A stretch of 64,000 nucleotides of DNA from Hemerocallis citrina (Eukaryota; Streptophyta; Magnoliopsida; Asparagales; Asphodelaceae). The stretch spans positions 13,814,597-13,878,596 of the forward strand of contig CM030360.1 of the NCBI GenBank assembly GCA_017893485.1, given 5' to 3'. Made by a program: the position numbers and the translations under genes. Below are positions 63,990 to 64,000 of this stretch, piece by piece; the stretch's first letter is position 1, and every line of letters starts with the position of its first letter. Under the pieces are notes generated by a model that did no database searches, had not been told where the DNA came from, and worked only from the letters and a program-made list of their open reading frames with translations.

Positions 63990-64000
63990 TGGCTCTTTCT

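Larger units (their letters stand above)
51888..64000 (-). mobile_element. Tekay-lineage chromovirus (Tekay-B), 5' end off the window
   Basis: Left to right on the plus strand: 3' LTR (51888-55255), polypurine tract, integrase with chromodomain-like end, solo-LTR insertion (56960-60643), RNase H, reverse transcriptase, protease, gag, and an extra ORF upstream of gag. The 5' LTR is outside. Left flank aatac is the candidate target duplication. Several in-frame stops are present. Confidence 0.88.

Overview
The window looks like a stretch of intergenic DNA from a flowering plant with a large, repeat-rich genome. I found no ordinary cellular gene, rRNA, intact tRNA or CRISPR. Nearly every base belongs to long-terminal-repeat (LTR) retrotransposons of plant-specific lineages: Ty3/gypsy Tat, Athila and Tekay (chromovirus), and a Ty1/copia Sirevirus (SIRE type). 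Several are inserted inside one another. A eudicot is plausible, but the sequence does not prove it. Names such as Tat-1 and Tekay-B are local labels.

Layout. (1) 1-18885: Tat-1, minus strand, 3' LTR outside the window. Its 3' UTR holds a regular 116-bp tandem array. Its gag is split by a complete Athila element (7288-18027, plus strand, LTRs 1743 and 1745 bp, target-site duplication GGAGG). The Athila gag/protease region is itself split by a 389-bp Mutator-like foldback MITE (10580-10968, 9-bp duplication AATTTCTAA). (2) 18886-19010 and 43991-45054: two pieces of a Tekay-type LTR, apparently separated by the next element. (3) 19011-43990: a minus-strand Sirevirus with an env-like/extra ORF downstream of pol and rearranged LTR pieces at its 5' side. 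Next to its 3' LTR it hosts a complete second Tat element, Tat-2 (20760-35723, 14,964 bp, duplication AATAA). (4) 45055-47380: a plus-strand Tekay-type LTR cut off by a breakpoint. (5) 47381-51887: the decayed minus-strand Tekay-A, with two intron-like insertions. (6) 51888-64000: minus-strand Tekay-B, inserted in the Tekay-A 5' LTR and running off the right edge. It contains a 3684-bp solo LTR (56960-60643, duplication GGATA) and an extra acidic/coiled-coil ORF upstream of gag.

Together the gag, protease, reverse transcriptase, RNase H and integrase regions describe copy-and-paste machinery, but every element is disabled by stops, frameshifts or insertions. Many stops look like C-to-T (G-to-A) decay of CAG, CAA, CGA or TGG codons, as expected in methylated DNA.

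The most notable unit is the 8.3-kb 3' region of Tat-2. It carries an antisense, multi-exon gene (about 23.8-26.8 kb, plus strand) with its own TATA box and a domain like the plant 'putative gypsy type transposon' family. Two arrays of a shared 54-56-bp motif lie on its two sides, and a seven-copy 223-bp array lies downstream. A second pattern is a palindromic word, AGTCGACT, strongly over-represented in the Sirevirus and in two Tekay LTRs.
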